Notes under the pieces: generated by a model | Told to the model about the DNA's origin: nothing | What the model saw: the letters and a program-made list of their open reading frames with translations, nothing else | Databases searched by the model: none | Source: JAFAGX01 sp035623255 | GTDB lineage: Bacteria > Acidobacteriota > Terriglobia > Terriglobales > Acidobacteriaceae | Length of the DNA stretch: 21,573 nucleotides | Reading direction: 5' to 3' | NCBI GenBank assembly: GCA_035623255.1 | Contig: DASPTU010000056.1 | Location: 1-21,573 of the forward strand | Program-made: the position numbers and the translations under genes | Shown here: positions 1 to 7,990 of the stretch, piece by piece | Numbering within the stretch: position 1 is the stretch's first letter | How the letters are laid out: each line of letters opens with the position of its first letter

Positions 1-18
1 CTCAAGGTCGCGAAGCGG

Positions 19-711
19 TCATTGGAGCAGCTCAACCAATTCCTGAGGGGTGTCGACCGTAACATCGGGAGGCGCTTCGCAGAGTGTGTGGGGGGCAAAG
101 CCGTAGGTTACGCCGCAGGTCCACAAGTCGGCGTTGCGGCCTGTGATTACGTCCACCGCCGAGTCGCCGATCATCAGGGTTTCATTGGCATTCGCCTTGG
201 TGTCCCTTAGGATCGTCTGCACTCCGTGGGGGTCAGGCTTCTTGGTACGGAAGCTGTTGCCGCCGTAGACGTGGACGAAGAATTCCGCCAAGCCGAGCGC
301 TTCGACGATCGCTCGTGAAGGAATCACCGGCTTGTTGGAAAGAACCGCCATCTCGCGGCGTACTCCATTAGAATTTTGAACAGCCTTGAGCATTTCGGTT
401 ATGCCCGGATATAGATGCGTGTGGTCGAGCTTGTGGACGCGGTAGTAGGCGAGGAAATAGTCCAGCGCTTCCTTCAGTTCATGTTCATCCTTGGGATTAC
501 TGAGGGCCCGGCGAATGAGTACGGGCGCACCATCACCAACGTAGGAAGCGATTACGTCATCCGCAAGTTCGGGGCGGTTAAAGTGACGAAGGGTTGCGTT
601 GACCGAGTGCACCAGGTCCAAACGAGAGTCGATCAGGGTCCCGTCAAGGTCGAAGACCAGGAGTTTTATTTCCTGCGGATGGAAGCGGCGATTGAAACAA
701 ATCATGCCCAT
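19..711 (-). CDS. gph: HAD-superfamily hydrolase, phosphoglycolate phosphatase type
   Basis: A cytosolic Mg-dependent phosphatase of the HAD superfamily, probably hydrolysing 2-phosphoglycolate or a similar small phosphoester. From the chosen ATG the protein has 230 residues. Motif I (VFDLDGTLIDS, nucleophile Asp21 and acid Asp23) is near the N-terminus, followed by a helical cap, motif II (VLSNK), the motif III lysine (KKPDP) and motif IV (MIGDSAVD). Together these are the full catalytic set of the Gph/PGMB subfamily, and the length is normal for it. The frame stays open upstream to 795, but that would run into the divergent gene starting at 799 and adds residues the family lacks, so the ATG at 711 (or 705) is preferred. 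No strong ribosome binding site is visible there. The substrate cannot be fixed from sequence: pyrophosphatase PpaX or beta-phosphoglucomutase-like activity are alternatives. Confidence 0.85.
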   Translation of the reverse strand: MGMICFNRRFHPQEIKLLVFDLDGTLIDSRLDLVHSVNATLRHFNRPELADDVIASYVGDGAPVLIRRALSNPKDEHELKEALDYFLAYYRVHKLDHTHLYPGITEMLKAVQNSNGVRREMAVLSNKPVIPSRAIVEALGLAEFFVHVYGGNSFRTKKPDPHGVQTILRDTKANANETLMIGDSAVDVITGRNADLWTCGVTYGFAPHTLCEAPPDVTVDTPQELVELLQ

Positions 712-743
712 GGTCAGGATAGCATCCAGGAATTCAAAGCCGA

Positions 744-773
744 TTGACGGGAAGACGGTGGTACAGTTTGAAT
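744..773 (+). promoter_or_regulatory. Candidate sigma70-type promoter for the small membrane protein gene
   Basis: A good -35 hexamer TTGACG (744-749) is followed after 18 bases by TTGAAT (768-773), which matches the -10 consensus at four of six positions. It lies in the divergent gap about 25 bases before the start codon at 799. The -10 is weak, so this is only a candidate. Confidence 0.3.
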
Positions 774-798
774 CTGCGCAGCGGTCTGGAGGCAAGAG

Positions 799-1212
799 AT
801 GAAGGCGTCTATCTTTTATCGAGTCGCTGCTGTTCTCCTATTGCTTTTTGCTGTAGGACACACGCTTGGATTTCGCCAGTCCGATCCCAAATGGGGAGTC
901 GATGCCCTTCTTAACTCAATGCAGTCAATTCACTTCGACGTCCAGGGGTTCAGCCGGTCATATTGGGATCTCTTTCTCGCGGCTGGATTTTCGGTCGGTG
1001 TGTTTTATCTGTTCTCGGCGATACTAGCCTGGCAGCTGGGTGGCCTTCCGGCAGAGACTTTGGCGCGCATCCGCGGGATTGCGTGGGCGTTCGCGCTTTG
1101 CTTTGCCGCTATCACACTCGTGAGCTGGAAATGCCTCTTTGTCCTGCCCATCGTTTTCTCGGGCGTGATTACAGCGTGTTTGATTACGGCTGCGTGGCTT
1201 TCACCCAGATAG
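799..1212 (+). CDS. Small four-helix integral membrane protein, function unknown
   Basis: A 137-residue inner-membrane protein. Hydrophobic segments lie at about residues 6-24, 57-79, 91-107 and 112-133, with a conserved-looking GHTLGF motif at the end of the first helix and a soluble loop (about 25-56) rich in aromatic and polar residues (FDVQGFSRSYWDLFLAAGF). From memory it resembles small membrane proteins of the LIC_13387 type found in Leptospira, Acidobacteria and Bacteroidetes, for which no function is known. The ATG at 799 is supported by a GGAGG at 788-792, six bases upstream. The gene stands alone: it diverges from the HAD gene and is separated from treS by 255 bases. No catalytic or metal-binding motif is visible. 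Confidence 0.8.
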   Translation: MKASIFYRVAAVLLLLFAVGHTLGFRQSDPKWGVDALLNSMQSIHFDVQGFSRSYWDLFLAAGFSVGVFYLFSAILAWQLGGLPAETLARIRGIAWAFALCFAAITLVSWKCLFVLPIVFSGVITACLITAAWLSPR

Positions 1213-1288
1213 GTTCCATGCGCTCGGTGGCGCCAAAGCCAAGAGTGAAGCATTTAAACTGCACTACTACCGGCGCGAAAGAAACGAT

Positions 1289-1317
1289 TTGACAGGCGTG
1301 GGCCCAGGACGATTCGC
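1289..1317 (+). promoter_or_regulatory. Possible promoter -35 element upstream of treS
   Basis: The gap 1213-1467 has no gene. It contains a perfect -35 hexamer TTGACA at 1289-1294, but the -10 region 16-18 bases downstream (around GATTCGCT) is poor. It is about 170 bases before treS. The rest of the gap is moderately AT-rich (about 1318-1390) without a clear hairpin. Weak evidence only. Confidence 0.2.
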
Positions 1318-1467
1318 TAGAAAATGCTTAGTGAAGCTGATAAGTAAACAATTGATTCTGAGTTTTCCTCTTACTCTCGGTCTATCGTTGTGAACCCCGT
1401 TCAGAGCTCAATGAGCATCTCAGCCGAAAAGCGGCGACTCACACCGGAATCTCGGTGAAGAAGAGCC

Positions 1468-3120
1468 TTGGGAGACAATTTGGCACTTTCGCAAGATCCC
1501 CTCTGGTACAAAGACGCGATTATTTACCAGGTCCATGTCCGCGCCTTTTACGACAGCAATGGCGATGGAATCGGGGACTTTGTTGGCCTCGCCCAGAAAC
1601 TCGACTATTTGAAAGACCTTGGGATAGATACGGTGTGGTTGATGCCGTTCTTCCCGTCGCCGTTGCGGGATGATGGTTACGATATCGCCGATTACCGCTC
1701 CGTCCATCTGAACTATGGCACTTTGGACGATTTCAAGGCGTTTCTGGACGCAGCACACCAGCGCGGGATTCGCGTCATCATCGAAATGGTGCTGAACCAC
1801 ACTTCGGACCAACACCCCTGGTTCCAGGAATCGCGAAGCTCGCGGAATAATCCACGTCGCGATTGGTATGTATGGAGTGACACAGATACGAAATTCCGCG
1901 GAACTCGCATCATTTTTCTCGACACCGAGCTGTCGAATTGGGCGTGGGACCCGGTGTCCAAGCAATACTATTGGCACCGTTTCTTCAGCCACCAGCCTGA
2001 CCTGAACTACGACAATCCGGCGGTTCGTGAGGAGATGTGGGACGTCATGCGCTTCTGGCTGGCCATGGGAGTGGATGCCTTCCGCCTCGATGCAGTTCCC
2101 TATCTGATCGAACGGGAAGGAACGAACTGCGAGAACCTGCCGGAAACGCATGCCATCATGAAAGACTTTCGGGCGCGCCTGGACCGAGAGTTTCCGGGAA
2201 GAATGTTTCTCGCCGAAGCGAATCAGTGGCCGTCCGACCTGCGCCAATACTTTGGAAGTGGCGATGAATTTCACGCCGCCTTCCATTTTCCGTTGATGCC
2301 CCGGATGTTCATGGGTCTGAAGCTGGAAGACCGAAAGCCGATTACAGAAATTCTGCAGCAGACTCCGGAGATTCCCGAGACCTGCCAGTGGCTCCTGTTC
2401 CTGCGTAATCACGACGAACTGACGCTGGAAATGGTCACCGACATGGAACGCGACTACATGTACGACGAATACGCGCGGGACAAGAGCATGCGGTTAAACC
2501 TGGGTATTCGACGCAGGCTCGCGCCGCTGCTGGATAATGACCGCAGGCGCATGGAACTGATGAATGGAATACTGATGTCGCTGCCGGGCACTCCGATCAT
2601 TTATTACGGGGACGAAATTGGAATGGGCGACAACGTAAACCTGGGTGACCGCAACGGAGTGCGGACTCCCATGCAGTGGGATGGAGGCTGGAACGGTGGC
2701 TTCTCGAGTGCGGATCCTGAGAAGCTGTATTCCCCTCTGATGTTGAATCCCGTGTACGGGTTCCAGGCAGTAAACGTAGCTTCCCAGAAAAGGTTTGAGC
2801 ATTCACTGCTTTCCTGGACGAAGCGCATGGTCAAGGTCCGGCGGTCTACCCCGGTGTTCGGAAGGGGTTCGATTGAGTTTCTTTATCCAGCCAACCACCG
2901 CGTGCTGGCCTATGTACGGCGGTGGCAAAAGGAAACTATCTTGGTAGTGAATAATGTTTCCAGCGCAGCGCAGGCGGTGGAACTGGATCTGCGGCCCTAC
3001 AAGGGAAATATCCTCATTGAAATGTTTGGACGGAACATTTTTCCTCGCATCGGAGACTTACCCTACCTGCTAACGATGGGACCTTATCAGTTCTATTGGT
3101 TCCGCCTCAGGAAGATCTGA
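1468..3120 (+). CDS. treS: Trehalose synthase (maltose alpha-D-glucosyltransferase), GH13
   Basis: Interconverts maltose and trehalose by intramolecular transglucosylation in the cytosol. The 550-residue protein has the full GH13 (alpha/beta)8 signature: YQVHVRAFYDSNGDG at the N-terminus, the DGYDIADY region (about 69-76), MVLNHTS (about 107-113), nucleophile Asp208 in GVDAFRLDAVPYL, acid/base Glu250 in FLAEANQWP and Asp316 in FLRNHDE. The strings DPLWYKDAIIY and FFSHQPDLNYDNP are typical of TreS rather than amylase or sucrose isomerase. It ends after the C-terminal beta domain and lacks the maltokinase fusion seen in some bacteria. The start is uncertain: TTG at 1468, or TTG at 1480 which has GGGAG five bases upstream. 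It is the first gene of a same-strand cluster with a glycosyltransferase and a channel, which points to compatible-solute metabolism. A related GH13 alpha-glucosidase is the main alternative. Confidence 0.9.
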   Translation: MGDNLALSQDPLWYKDAIIYQVHVRAFYDSNGDGIGDFVGLAQKLDYLKDLGIDTVWLMPFFPSPLRDDGYDIADYRSVHLNYGTLDDFKAFLDAAHQRGIRVIIEMVLNHTSDQHPWFQESRSSRNNPRRDWYVWSDTDTKFRGTRIIFLDTELSNWAWDPVSKQYYWHRFFSHQPDLNYDNPAVREEMWDVMRFWLAMGVDAFRLDAVPYLIEREGTNCENLPETHAIMKDFRARLDREFPGRMFLAEANQWPSDLRQYFGSGDEFHAAFHFPLMPRMFMGLKLEDRKPITEILQQTPEIPETCQWLLFLRNHDELTLEMVTDMERDYMYDEYARDKSMRLNLGIRRRLAPLLDNDRRRMELMNGILMSLPGTPIIYYGDEIGMGDNVNLGDRNGVRTPMQWDGGWNGGFSSADPEKLYSPLMLNPVYGFQAVNVASQKRFEHSLLSWTKRMVKVRRSTPVFGRGSIEFLYPANHRVLAYVRRWQKETILVVNNVSSAAQAVELDLRPYKGNILIEMFGRNIFPRIGDLPYLLTMGPYQFYWFRLRKI

Positions 3121-3211
3121 CAGCAAAGCGTAATGCAGAGGTTAAAATGCAGAAAGGACAGCTCCGCATTCTGACTTCTTCTACTAGCTTTAAGGGATCG
3201 AGGGGTTAATT

Positions 3212-4477
3212 TTGGCCGAAGAAACCATTCTCACGGATGATTCTCTTCGCGAGTTAATGAACGTCGGCGAAGTTGACATCCTGGTGGGGGTGCCGACCTA
3301 CAATTCAGCGAACACGGTTGGCCCCGTTGTGCAGGCGATCCGGGCCGGCTTGTTGAAATATTTTCCCCGCCAACGTGCAGCGATCATCAACCCTGACGGC
3401 GGCTCGAACGATGCCACGCAGGAACTGGTGCGAGCGGCTTCGATCAGTGACATGCAACATGCGGCTCACCCGCAGGCCCTGCGCACGTTGCATTCGATAA
3501 GTACGCGCTATGAGGGAAATCCTGGGAGCGCAAAGGCGCTATACACCATATTGGCTGCGGCCGATCTCCTGCATCCTACAGCCTGCGCCGTGATCTCCGC
3601 CGATTCCAACGTAGAGCCAGATTGGATTCCGCGTTTGCTGCAACCGGTCTATCGGGACAACCTGGACCTGATTACGCCTCTCTACAGAAGGCACAAATTT
3701 GATGGTCTCCTGGTCCGGAACGTGGCTTATCCGATGATTCGCGCACTTTACCGCAAGTGCGTCCGAGAACCCTATTCTTCGGAAGTTGCGTTTTCCGGTC
3801 GATTGGGAAGTCACTTGCTCGGTCGCGACATCTGGTCGGAAGACATGGGTTTCAGCGGAGGCGAGCTGTTCCTGACCATCGCCGCGATCAATGACAGTTT
3901 TCGGATTGCGCAAGTTTTCCTGGGGAGCAAGGACGGCCTGGATCATGCTCCGGCCGACTTGGTTCGCGCCATGCGCGATACCGTGGCGCCTTTGTTCTCG
4001 GCGTTGGAGCATAGCCCGCCAGCACCGGCCAGTTCATCGGAATGTGCATCTGTGCCAAGCATCGGAGGAAACGCGGAAATTACCCTGGAGCCTCGGCGCA
4101 TCAATCGCAAGCGGCTTTACGAGATGTTTGCCAACGGCGTGGTCGAACTCGAGCCCGTGCTCAAGGTGATTCTTTCCCCCCCAACTTTAACGGAACTACA
4201 ACACGGCGCCACAAAGGGCGAGGGCGAGTTCTGTTACTCCGATGAATTGTGGGTAAGAACGGTATACGAATTTGCTGCTTCGTATCACAAGTCGGTCATA
4301 AGCCGCGACCACATCATTCAGGCCTTGGCTCCCCTCTACCGGGGGAAAATTCACACCTTTCTTCTGACAAATCGTGATGCTGACGGTGCTGAAGTGGAGG
4401 GGAACGTGGAGACGCTTTGCCTGGCATTTGAGCGCTTTAAGCCATACCTGGACGACCTGTGGAATGGCAGGAAGTGA
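3212..4477 (+). CDS. GT-A glycosyltransferase, glucosyl/mannosylglycerate-synthase-like
   Basis: A soluble 421-residue glycosyltransferase. The N-terminal GT-A fold begins with DILVGVPTYNSANT (about 22-35), followed by INPDGGSNDAT (59-69), a GNPGSAKAL segment (102-110), and the acidic ISADSN motif (128-133) in the position of the metal/nucleotide-binding DxD. GFSGGELFL lies at about 213-221. After a Pro/Ala/Ser-rich linker (about 268-285) a helical C-terminal part (DELWVRTVYEFAASYH) recalls the C-terminal helices of mannosylglycerate synthase. This set-up fits enzymes that transfer a hexose from a nucleotide sugar to glycerate or 3-phosphoglycerate to make compatible solutes, but donor and acceptor are inferred. 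The TTG start at 3212 has GAGGGG (3200-3205) at good distance. It follows treS after 91 bases and ends 6 bases before the channel gene, which supports an osmoprotection role. A polysaccharide GT2 enzyme is the alternative. Confidence 0.75.
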   Translation: MAEETILTDDSLRELMNVGEVDILVGVPTYNSANTVGPVVQAIRAGLLKYFPRQRAAIINPDGGSNDATQELVRAASISDMQHAAHPQALRTLHSISTRYEGNPGSAKALYTILAAADLLHPTACAVISADSNVEPDWIPRLLQPVYRDNLDLITPLYRRHKFDGLLVRNVAYPMIRALYRKCVREPYSSEVAFSGRLGSHLLGRDIWSEDMGFSGGELFLTIAAINDSFRIAQVFLGSKDGLDHAPADLVRAMRDTVAPLFSALEHSPPAPASSSECASVPSIGGNAEITLEPRRINRKRLYEMFANGVVELEPVLKVILSPPTLTELQHGATKGEGEFCYSDELWVRTVYEFAASYHKSVISRDHIIQALAPLYRGKIHTFLLTNRDADGAEVEGNVETLCLAFERFKPYLDDLWNGRK

Positions 4478-4483
4478 GGTTAT

Positions 4484-5191
4484 ATGTGGGAAAAATTTGT
4501 CTTCGAACTAAGGCTGGCGACGCAGGAAATTGTCCGCAATATCGCGCAATTTCTGCCGCGGCTCATGGTCACGCTGATCATCGTGATCATCGGTTGGGTG
4601 GCGGCGTGGTTGCTCAAGACCATCGTCCGAAGCATTCTGCGGCTTGCCAGATTTGACCGGCTTTCCGAAGATGCGGGTGCCACACAACTACTACGCAAGG
4701 CGGCCCTGCCTTCCTCCAGCGAACTACTGAGCCGGTTCGTGTTCTGGGTGGCGTGGATAGGCTTCATCATGGTGGGAGTCAGCGTCCTTGGGATTGTAAG
4801 CCTGCAACCACACATCTCGAATTTCTTCGCTTATCTGCCCAGGCTGTTCGCCGCGTTCTTTCTCGTCTTCTTTGGCCTACTCGCGGCGAGTTTCTTTTCC
4901 CGGGCCACGCTGCTGGCTGCCGTCAACGCGGGGGCGCCTTCGCCGAGGTTGATCAGTTCCACAGTGCGCACCTTGATCACCATTCTCGGCATCTCAATGG
5001 CGTTCGAAGAACTCGGCCTGGCTGAACGTACAGTATTGATTGCCTTCGGCTTGATCTTTGGGGCGCTGCTTTTTGGCCTGGCATTGGCGTTCGGACTCGG
5101 CGGACGCGACTTGGCCCGACGCTTTCTGGAAAAAAGATTCTCGCGTGAGGCTCATCAGGAAGAACGAGAAGATGAACTCTCGCCGTTGTGA
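4484..5191 (+). CDS. Small MscS-related / conserved-TM-helix channel protein
   Basis: A 235-residue inner-membrane protein with about five hydrophobic segments: roughly 25-46, 85-106, 113-138, 160-180 and 187-210. The last is a Gly/Ala-rich helix (LALAFGLGGRDLA) like the pore-lining TM3 of MscS, followed only by a short charged tail. It therefore looks like the conserved-TM-helix branch (CmpX-like) of the mechanosensitive channel superfamily, which lacks the large cytoplasmic MscS beta-domain vestibule. The ATG at 4484 has GAGGT a few bases upstream and lies 6 bases after the glycosyltransferase stop; the gene's 3' end overlaps the next coding sequence by 20 bases. Tight coupling with trehalose and solute genes suggests release of solutes after osmotic downshock or membrane-tension sensing. 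Gating by tension is inferred from the family. Confidence 0.8.
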   Translation: MWEKFVFELRLATQEIVRNIAQFLPRLMVTLIIVIIGWVAAWLLKTIVRSILRLARFDRLSEDAGATQLLRKAALPSSSELLSRFVFWVAWIGFIMVGVSVLGIVSLQPHISNFFAYLPRLFAAFFLVFFGLLAASFFSRATLLAAVNAGAPSPRLISSTVRTLITILGISMAFEELGLAERTVLIAFGLIFGALLFGLALAFGLGGRDLARRFLEKRFSREAHQEEREDELSPL

Positions 5192-5969
5192 CCTTCCAAT
5201 TCGGTTGAGTCTTGTGCTATTGGCGTCGCTTGGCGGCAGAAGTGTGGGGATCGCGGATTCGCATTCGCCGCCGCTCTCGGCGGACGCGATCGTACAGAAG
5301 CTCACGGCGGCCAACGCCCAACGGGCTCAAGCCTTGCGTGGTTATCGTGGAAAACGCATCTACCGTTTGGAATATAAGGGACTGTTTGGCAGTCATAACG
5401 CCGAAATCGTGGTTGAGGCGACGTATTCCGCTCCCGACCGCAAGGATTTCAAGATCTTGTCGGAGAGCGGCTCGCACCTTCTCATCAATCGAGTGCTGCT
5501 GAAATTATTGAGCAGCGAAAGCGAAGCCCAGGAAGCACCGAACCGAAAGGCGCTGGAGATCACTCCTCAGAACTACGACTTTTCGCTCGATCAGTACGAG
5601 CATACGACGAAGGGAGATTTCTACGTCTTGAATGTGAAACCCAAAGGCAAGAGCCGGTATCTGTATCGGGGGAAGATTTGGGTGGACGCACGCGATTTTG
5701 CGGTGGTGCGCATGGATGGAGAGCCCCAGAAGAACCCATCCGTTTGGGTCAGCCATACCGAAATTGAATATCAGTGGGGAGATAAAGACGGTTTTTGGCT
5801 GCCTGTTCACAACCTGTCGGTAACCCAGGTACGCATGGGCGGAAAAGCGATCCTGACGATCGACTACAGTGACTACCAGATCGTAATGAATCGTGCTGCC
5901 GTGCAACCGCACTCCGGACAAAGTCAAGCCATGCCCGATCCGGCGGCAGTGACTGCCGATCCTCACTAA
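5172..5969 (+). CDS. Secreted LolA-like outer-membrane lipoprotein-sorting-type protein
   Basis: A 265-residue exported protein. An N-terminal signal peptide (RRCDLPIRLSLVLLASLGG, cleavage probably near residues 27-29) precedes a domain with ADAIVQKL, alternating beta strands (RIYRLEYKG, AEIVVEATYSAP, FYVLNVKPK, YRGKIWVDARDFAVVRMDG) and the late segment GFWLPVHNLSVTQVRMGG. This is the half-barrel pattern of LolA/LolB-like and DUF4292-type proteins that bind lipid or acyl chains in the periplasm. The start is the ATG at 5172: it gives a clean signal peptide, has AGGAAG upstream, and overlaps the channel gene by 20 bases, indicating translational coupling. The open frame upstream to 5058 is a shadow inside the channel gene. 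There is no lipobox cysteine, so it is probably soluble in the periplasm. Its tie to the osmolyte genes is not obvious; it may monitor or service the envelope. Confidence 0.7.
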   Translation: MNSRRCDLPIRLSLVLLASLGGRSVGIADSHSPPLSADAIVQKLTAANAQRAQALRGYRGKRIYRLEYKGLFGSHNAEIVVEATYSAPDRKDFKILSESGSHLLINRVLLKLLSSESEAQEAPNRKALEITPQNYDFSLDQYEHTTKGDFYVLNVKPKGKSRYLYRGKIWVDARDFAVVRMDGEPQKNPSVWVSHTEIEYQWGDKDGFWLPVHNLSVTQVRMGGKAILTIDYSDYQIVMNRAAVQPHSGQSQAMPDPAAVTADPH

Positions 5970-6168
5970 GGGCTACCCTGCGTAATCGGGAGGCTTTACA
6001 AGAGATTACAAACCCTCAACCGCTTTTCCGTTACTTTGGTCGTAGCATCTAAATAAGCAACCTAAGTACACCAACGCAAATCATACCTGACATATAGAAA
6101 CTAAAATATCTAACCAGGGTTCAATCTGAATCGGGAAGGGCAGGTCTGTCGAGAGCCAGGATACGCAA

Positions 6169-6657
6169 ATGAACAAGAAAAGGGTTTTCCACCATCCATC
6201 GCGTTCGCTGTCGTTGGCGCTGGCAGCCAGCGTTGTTGCATTGGCCTTCTGCGTGCCGGCGCTTGCCTCGCTCGGGGGTGATGTAAGTTCCGTCGAAGCG
6301 GATGGCGCCCATATGAAAGCCACCGCAAACGTGCGGCAAACCGAGAAGTATGCGGTGCATGAAATAAAGGCGTCGGGAGGCACGGTTGTGAACGAGTATG
6401 TGTCGCCGGCGGGCAGGGTTTTCGCGGTGAGCTGGCGCGGGCCATTCATACCAGAAATGCAGCAGATTCTGGGAGCTTACTTTCAACAATTCTCCGCCGC
6501 GTTGCAATCGCAGAAAAAGCAATACGGGCATCACCCGCTCAACCTCCAGGAGCCTGGATTAGTGGTGCAAACTGGCGGTCATATGCGAGCGTATGTCGGC
6601 CGGGCATACGTTCCGGAGATGTTGCCTCAAGGCGTGCACGCCGAAGAGATCAAGTAA
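6169..6657 (+). CDS. Secreted DUF2844-family protein
   Basis: A 162-residue exported protein. A basic N-terminus and hydrophobic core (about residues 13-33, ending CVPALA) form a signal peptide cleaved before SLGGDVSSVEADG, the characteristic opening of DUF2844. A small domain follows with KYAVHEIKASGGTVVNEYVSPAGRVFAVSW, then IPEMQQILGAYFQQF and late GGHMRAYVGRAYVP. The only visible cysteine is inside the signal peptide. The ATG at 6169 has AGGA seven bases upstream. It lies 17 bases before the DUF3443 gene; from general knowledge these two families are repeatedly adjacent in Burkholderia and Acidobacteria, so they probably act together at the cell surface or in the periplasm. No enzymatic motif is seen. 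The 199 bases upstream (5970-6168) are AT-rich near 6093-6112 and likely hold the promoter, but no convincing -35/-10 pair was found. Confidence 0.8.
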   Translation: MNKKRVFHHPSRSLSLALAASVVALAFCVPALASLGGDVSSVEADGAHMKATANVRQTEKYAVHEIKASGGTVVNEYVSPAGRVFAVSWRGPFIPEMQQILGAYFQQFSAALQSQKKQYGHHPLNLQEPGLVVQTGGHMRAYVGRAYVPEMLPQGVHAEEIK

Positions 6658-6674
6658 CAGGTAGGGAGGAATTT

Positions 6675-7964
6675 GTGCGCAAGCTCTTTGTGCTAGTTGT
6701 GGTGGGAAGCTTAGGTTGCATTGTAGGTTGCGGTGGTGGAACGCCTGCGGGCATACCTGGCGGTGGTGGCAACGGCACCGGCAATGTCCTGTCCATTGCG
6801 GTCGACGGGGGGCCGACGGCGAACCAGCCGAATGGTGCGATCTATGCCAATGGGTTATTCGCCAGCGCGACAATATGCGCGCCTGGTAGCGCATCAAATT
6901 GCGTAACTGTCGATCACCTTTTGGTGGACACTGGTTCATACGGTTTGCGCGTTCTGGAGTCGGAGCTTTCATCTCTTAACCTGCCCACGTTGAATGCTGC
7001 CAACGGCTCGCCGGCTTATGACTGCGTAGCTTTTGCTGACTTGTCGTTTCTTTGGGGCCCCGTGCAGAAAGCGGATGTGACTCTTGCGGGAGAGGTAGCG
7101 AAGAGTCTGCCGATTCACGTTATCAGCAGTTCCACGGCGAACATACCGACAAGTTGCTCGAGCGGAAACAGTACAGGAGACGAAAATACGCAAGCGACTT
7201 TGGGGGCCAACGGTATTCTGGGGGTAGGGCTTGAACCCACTGACTGCTTTTTTGAGGGGGGCAGTGCGTGCGATCCAAGCTCCGGCGTTACACCTGTGCC
7301 GGCCCCCGCTTACTACACGTGTGCCAGTCTTCCCTGCAGTTCACAGTACATTAGTGTGAATAATCAGGTAGCAAATCCGGTCGCGCTCTTCCCAGTCGAC
7401 GACAATGGCGTAATAGTGGAGCTCCCCTCAGTCTCGGGCAGCGCGGCGACCGTAACCGGGTCTCTTATCTTTGGAGTCGGGACAGAATCGAACAACCAGA
7501 TTACAACCAGCGTCAAACTGTTTACGCTGGCTTGTAACTTGTTCGATACCGCGTTCGAGGGCCAAGTATTCGATGTGGATCCCGCTAACTGCGGGGGCGC
7601 GGGTAGCTTCATCGATAGTGGCTCGAACGCTTACTTCTTCCCGGACGTTAACAACTCCATCCCAATCTGCCCTAGTGGTACTCCGGCTCAAAACTTTTAC
7701 TGTCCAACCTCGCTATTAAGCCTTTCGGCAACTAATCAGGATCCGAACACTGGATTTAGCGAGGTCGCTAATTTCAGTGTGGATAATGGAAACAACCTTT
7801 TCACGAGTTCTGACGCGGCCTACAGCGCCCTAGGCGGGCCTGCTCCGTCAACCAGGGGCTTTGACTGGGGGCTGCCGTTTTTCTATGGCAAGAATGTCTT
7901 TTCCACTATTGATGGTCAGGGTGCGCCTTCAAATCTTCCCGCACCTCCATGGTGGGCCTATTAG
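6675..7964 (+). CDS. DUF3443 lipoprotein with pepsin/retropepsin-like Asp motifs
   Basis: A 429-residue probable lipoprotein. The signal peptide has a lipobox (IVGC, lipidated Cys19) followed by a Gly-rich linker (about 20-36). The mature part is Cys-rich and low in charge, as expected for an exported protein. Two active-site-like motifs are spaced as in bilobal aspartic proteases: HLLVDTGSYGLRV (Asp85) and GSFIDSGSNAYFF (Asp314), with ANGILGVGLEP (about 178-188) resembling the pepsin flap-side GILGLG segment. The family (DUF3443) is known only as uncharacterised to me, so peptidase activity is inferred from these motifs. At least a dozen cysteines outside the lipobox suggest disulfides. The GTG start at 6675 has AGGGAGG at 6662-6668, six bases upstream. 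It is the second gene of a two-gene operon with DUF2844 and runs convergent to the YwiC-like gene, 26 bases apart. Confidence 0.8.
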   Translation: MRKLFVLVVVGSLGCIVGCGGGTPAGIPGGGGNGTGNVLSIAVDGGPTANQPNGAIYANGLFASATICAPGSASNCVTVDHLLVDTGSYGLRVLESELSSLNLPTLNAANGSPAYDCVAFADLSFLWGPVQKADVTLAGEVAKSLPIHVISSSTANIPTSCSSGNSTGDENTQATLGANGILGVGLEPTDCFFEGGSACDPSSGVTPVPAPAYYTCASLPCSSQYISVNNQVANPVALFPVDDNGVIVELPSVSGSAATVTGSLIFGVGTESNNQITTSVKLFTLACNLFDTAFEGQVFDVDPANCGGAGSFIDSGSNAYFFPDVNNSIPICPSGTPAQNFYCPTSLLSLSATNQDPNTGFSEVANFSVDNGNNLFTSSDAAYSALGGPAPSTRGFDWGLPFFYGKNVFSTIDGQGAPSNLPAPPWWAY

Positions 7965-7990
7965 GAGTTACAAGCAGGGACGGTTCCGGC

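Noticed and set aside
1420..2412. 330-residue open frame antisense to treS
   Set aside because: The opposite strand encodes TreS with all catalytic motifs; the antisense frame has no recognisable domain and reflects GC-rich codon bias.
3146..3170. AATGC...GCATT inverted repeat between treS and the glycosyltransferase gene
   Set aside because: Only five pairs with a 15-base loop and no T-run; too weak for a terminator.
6093..6107. TATAGA and TAAAAT as -10 elements for the DUF2844 gene
   Set aside because: Neither has a -35-like hexamer at 16-18 bases.
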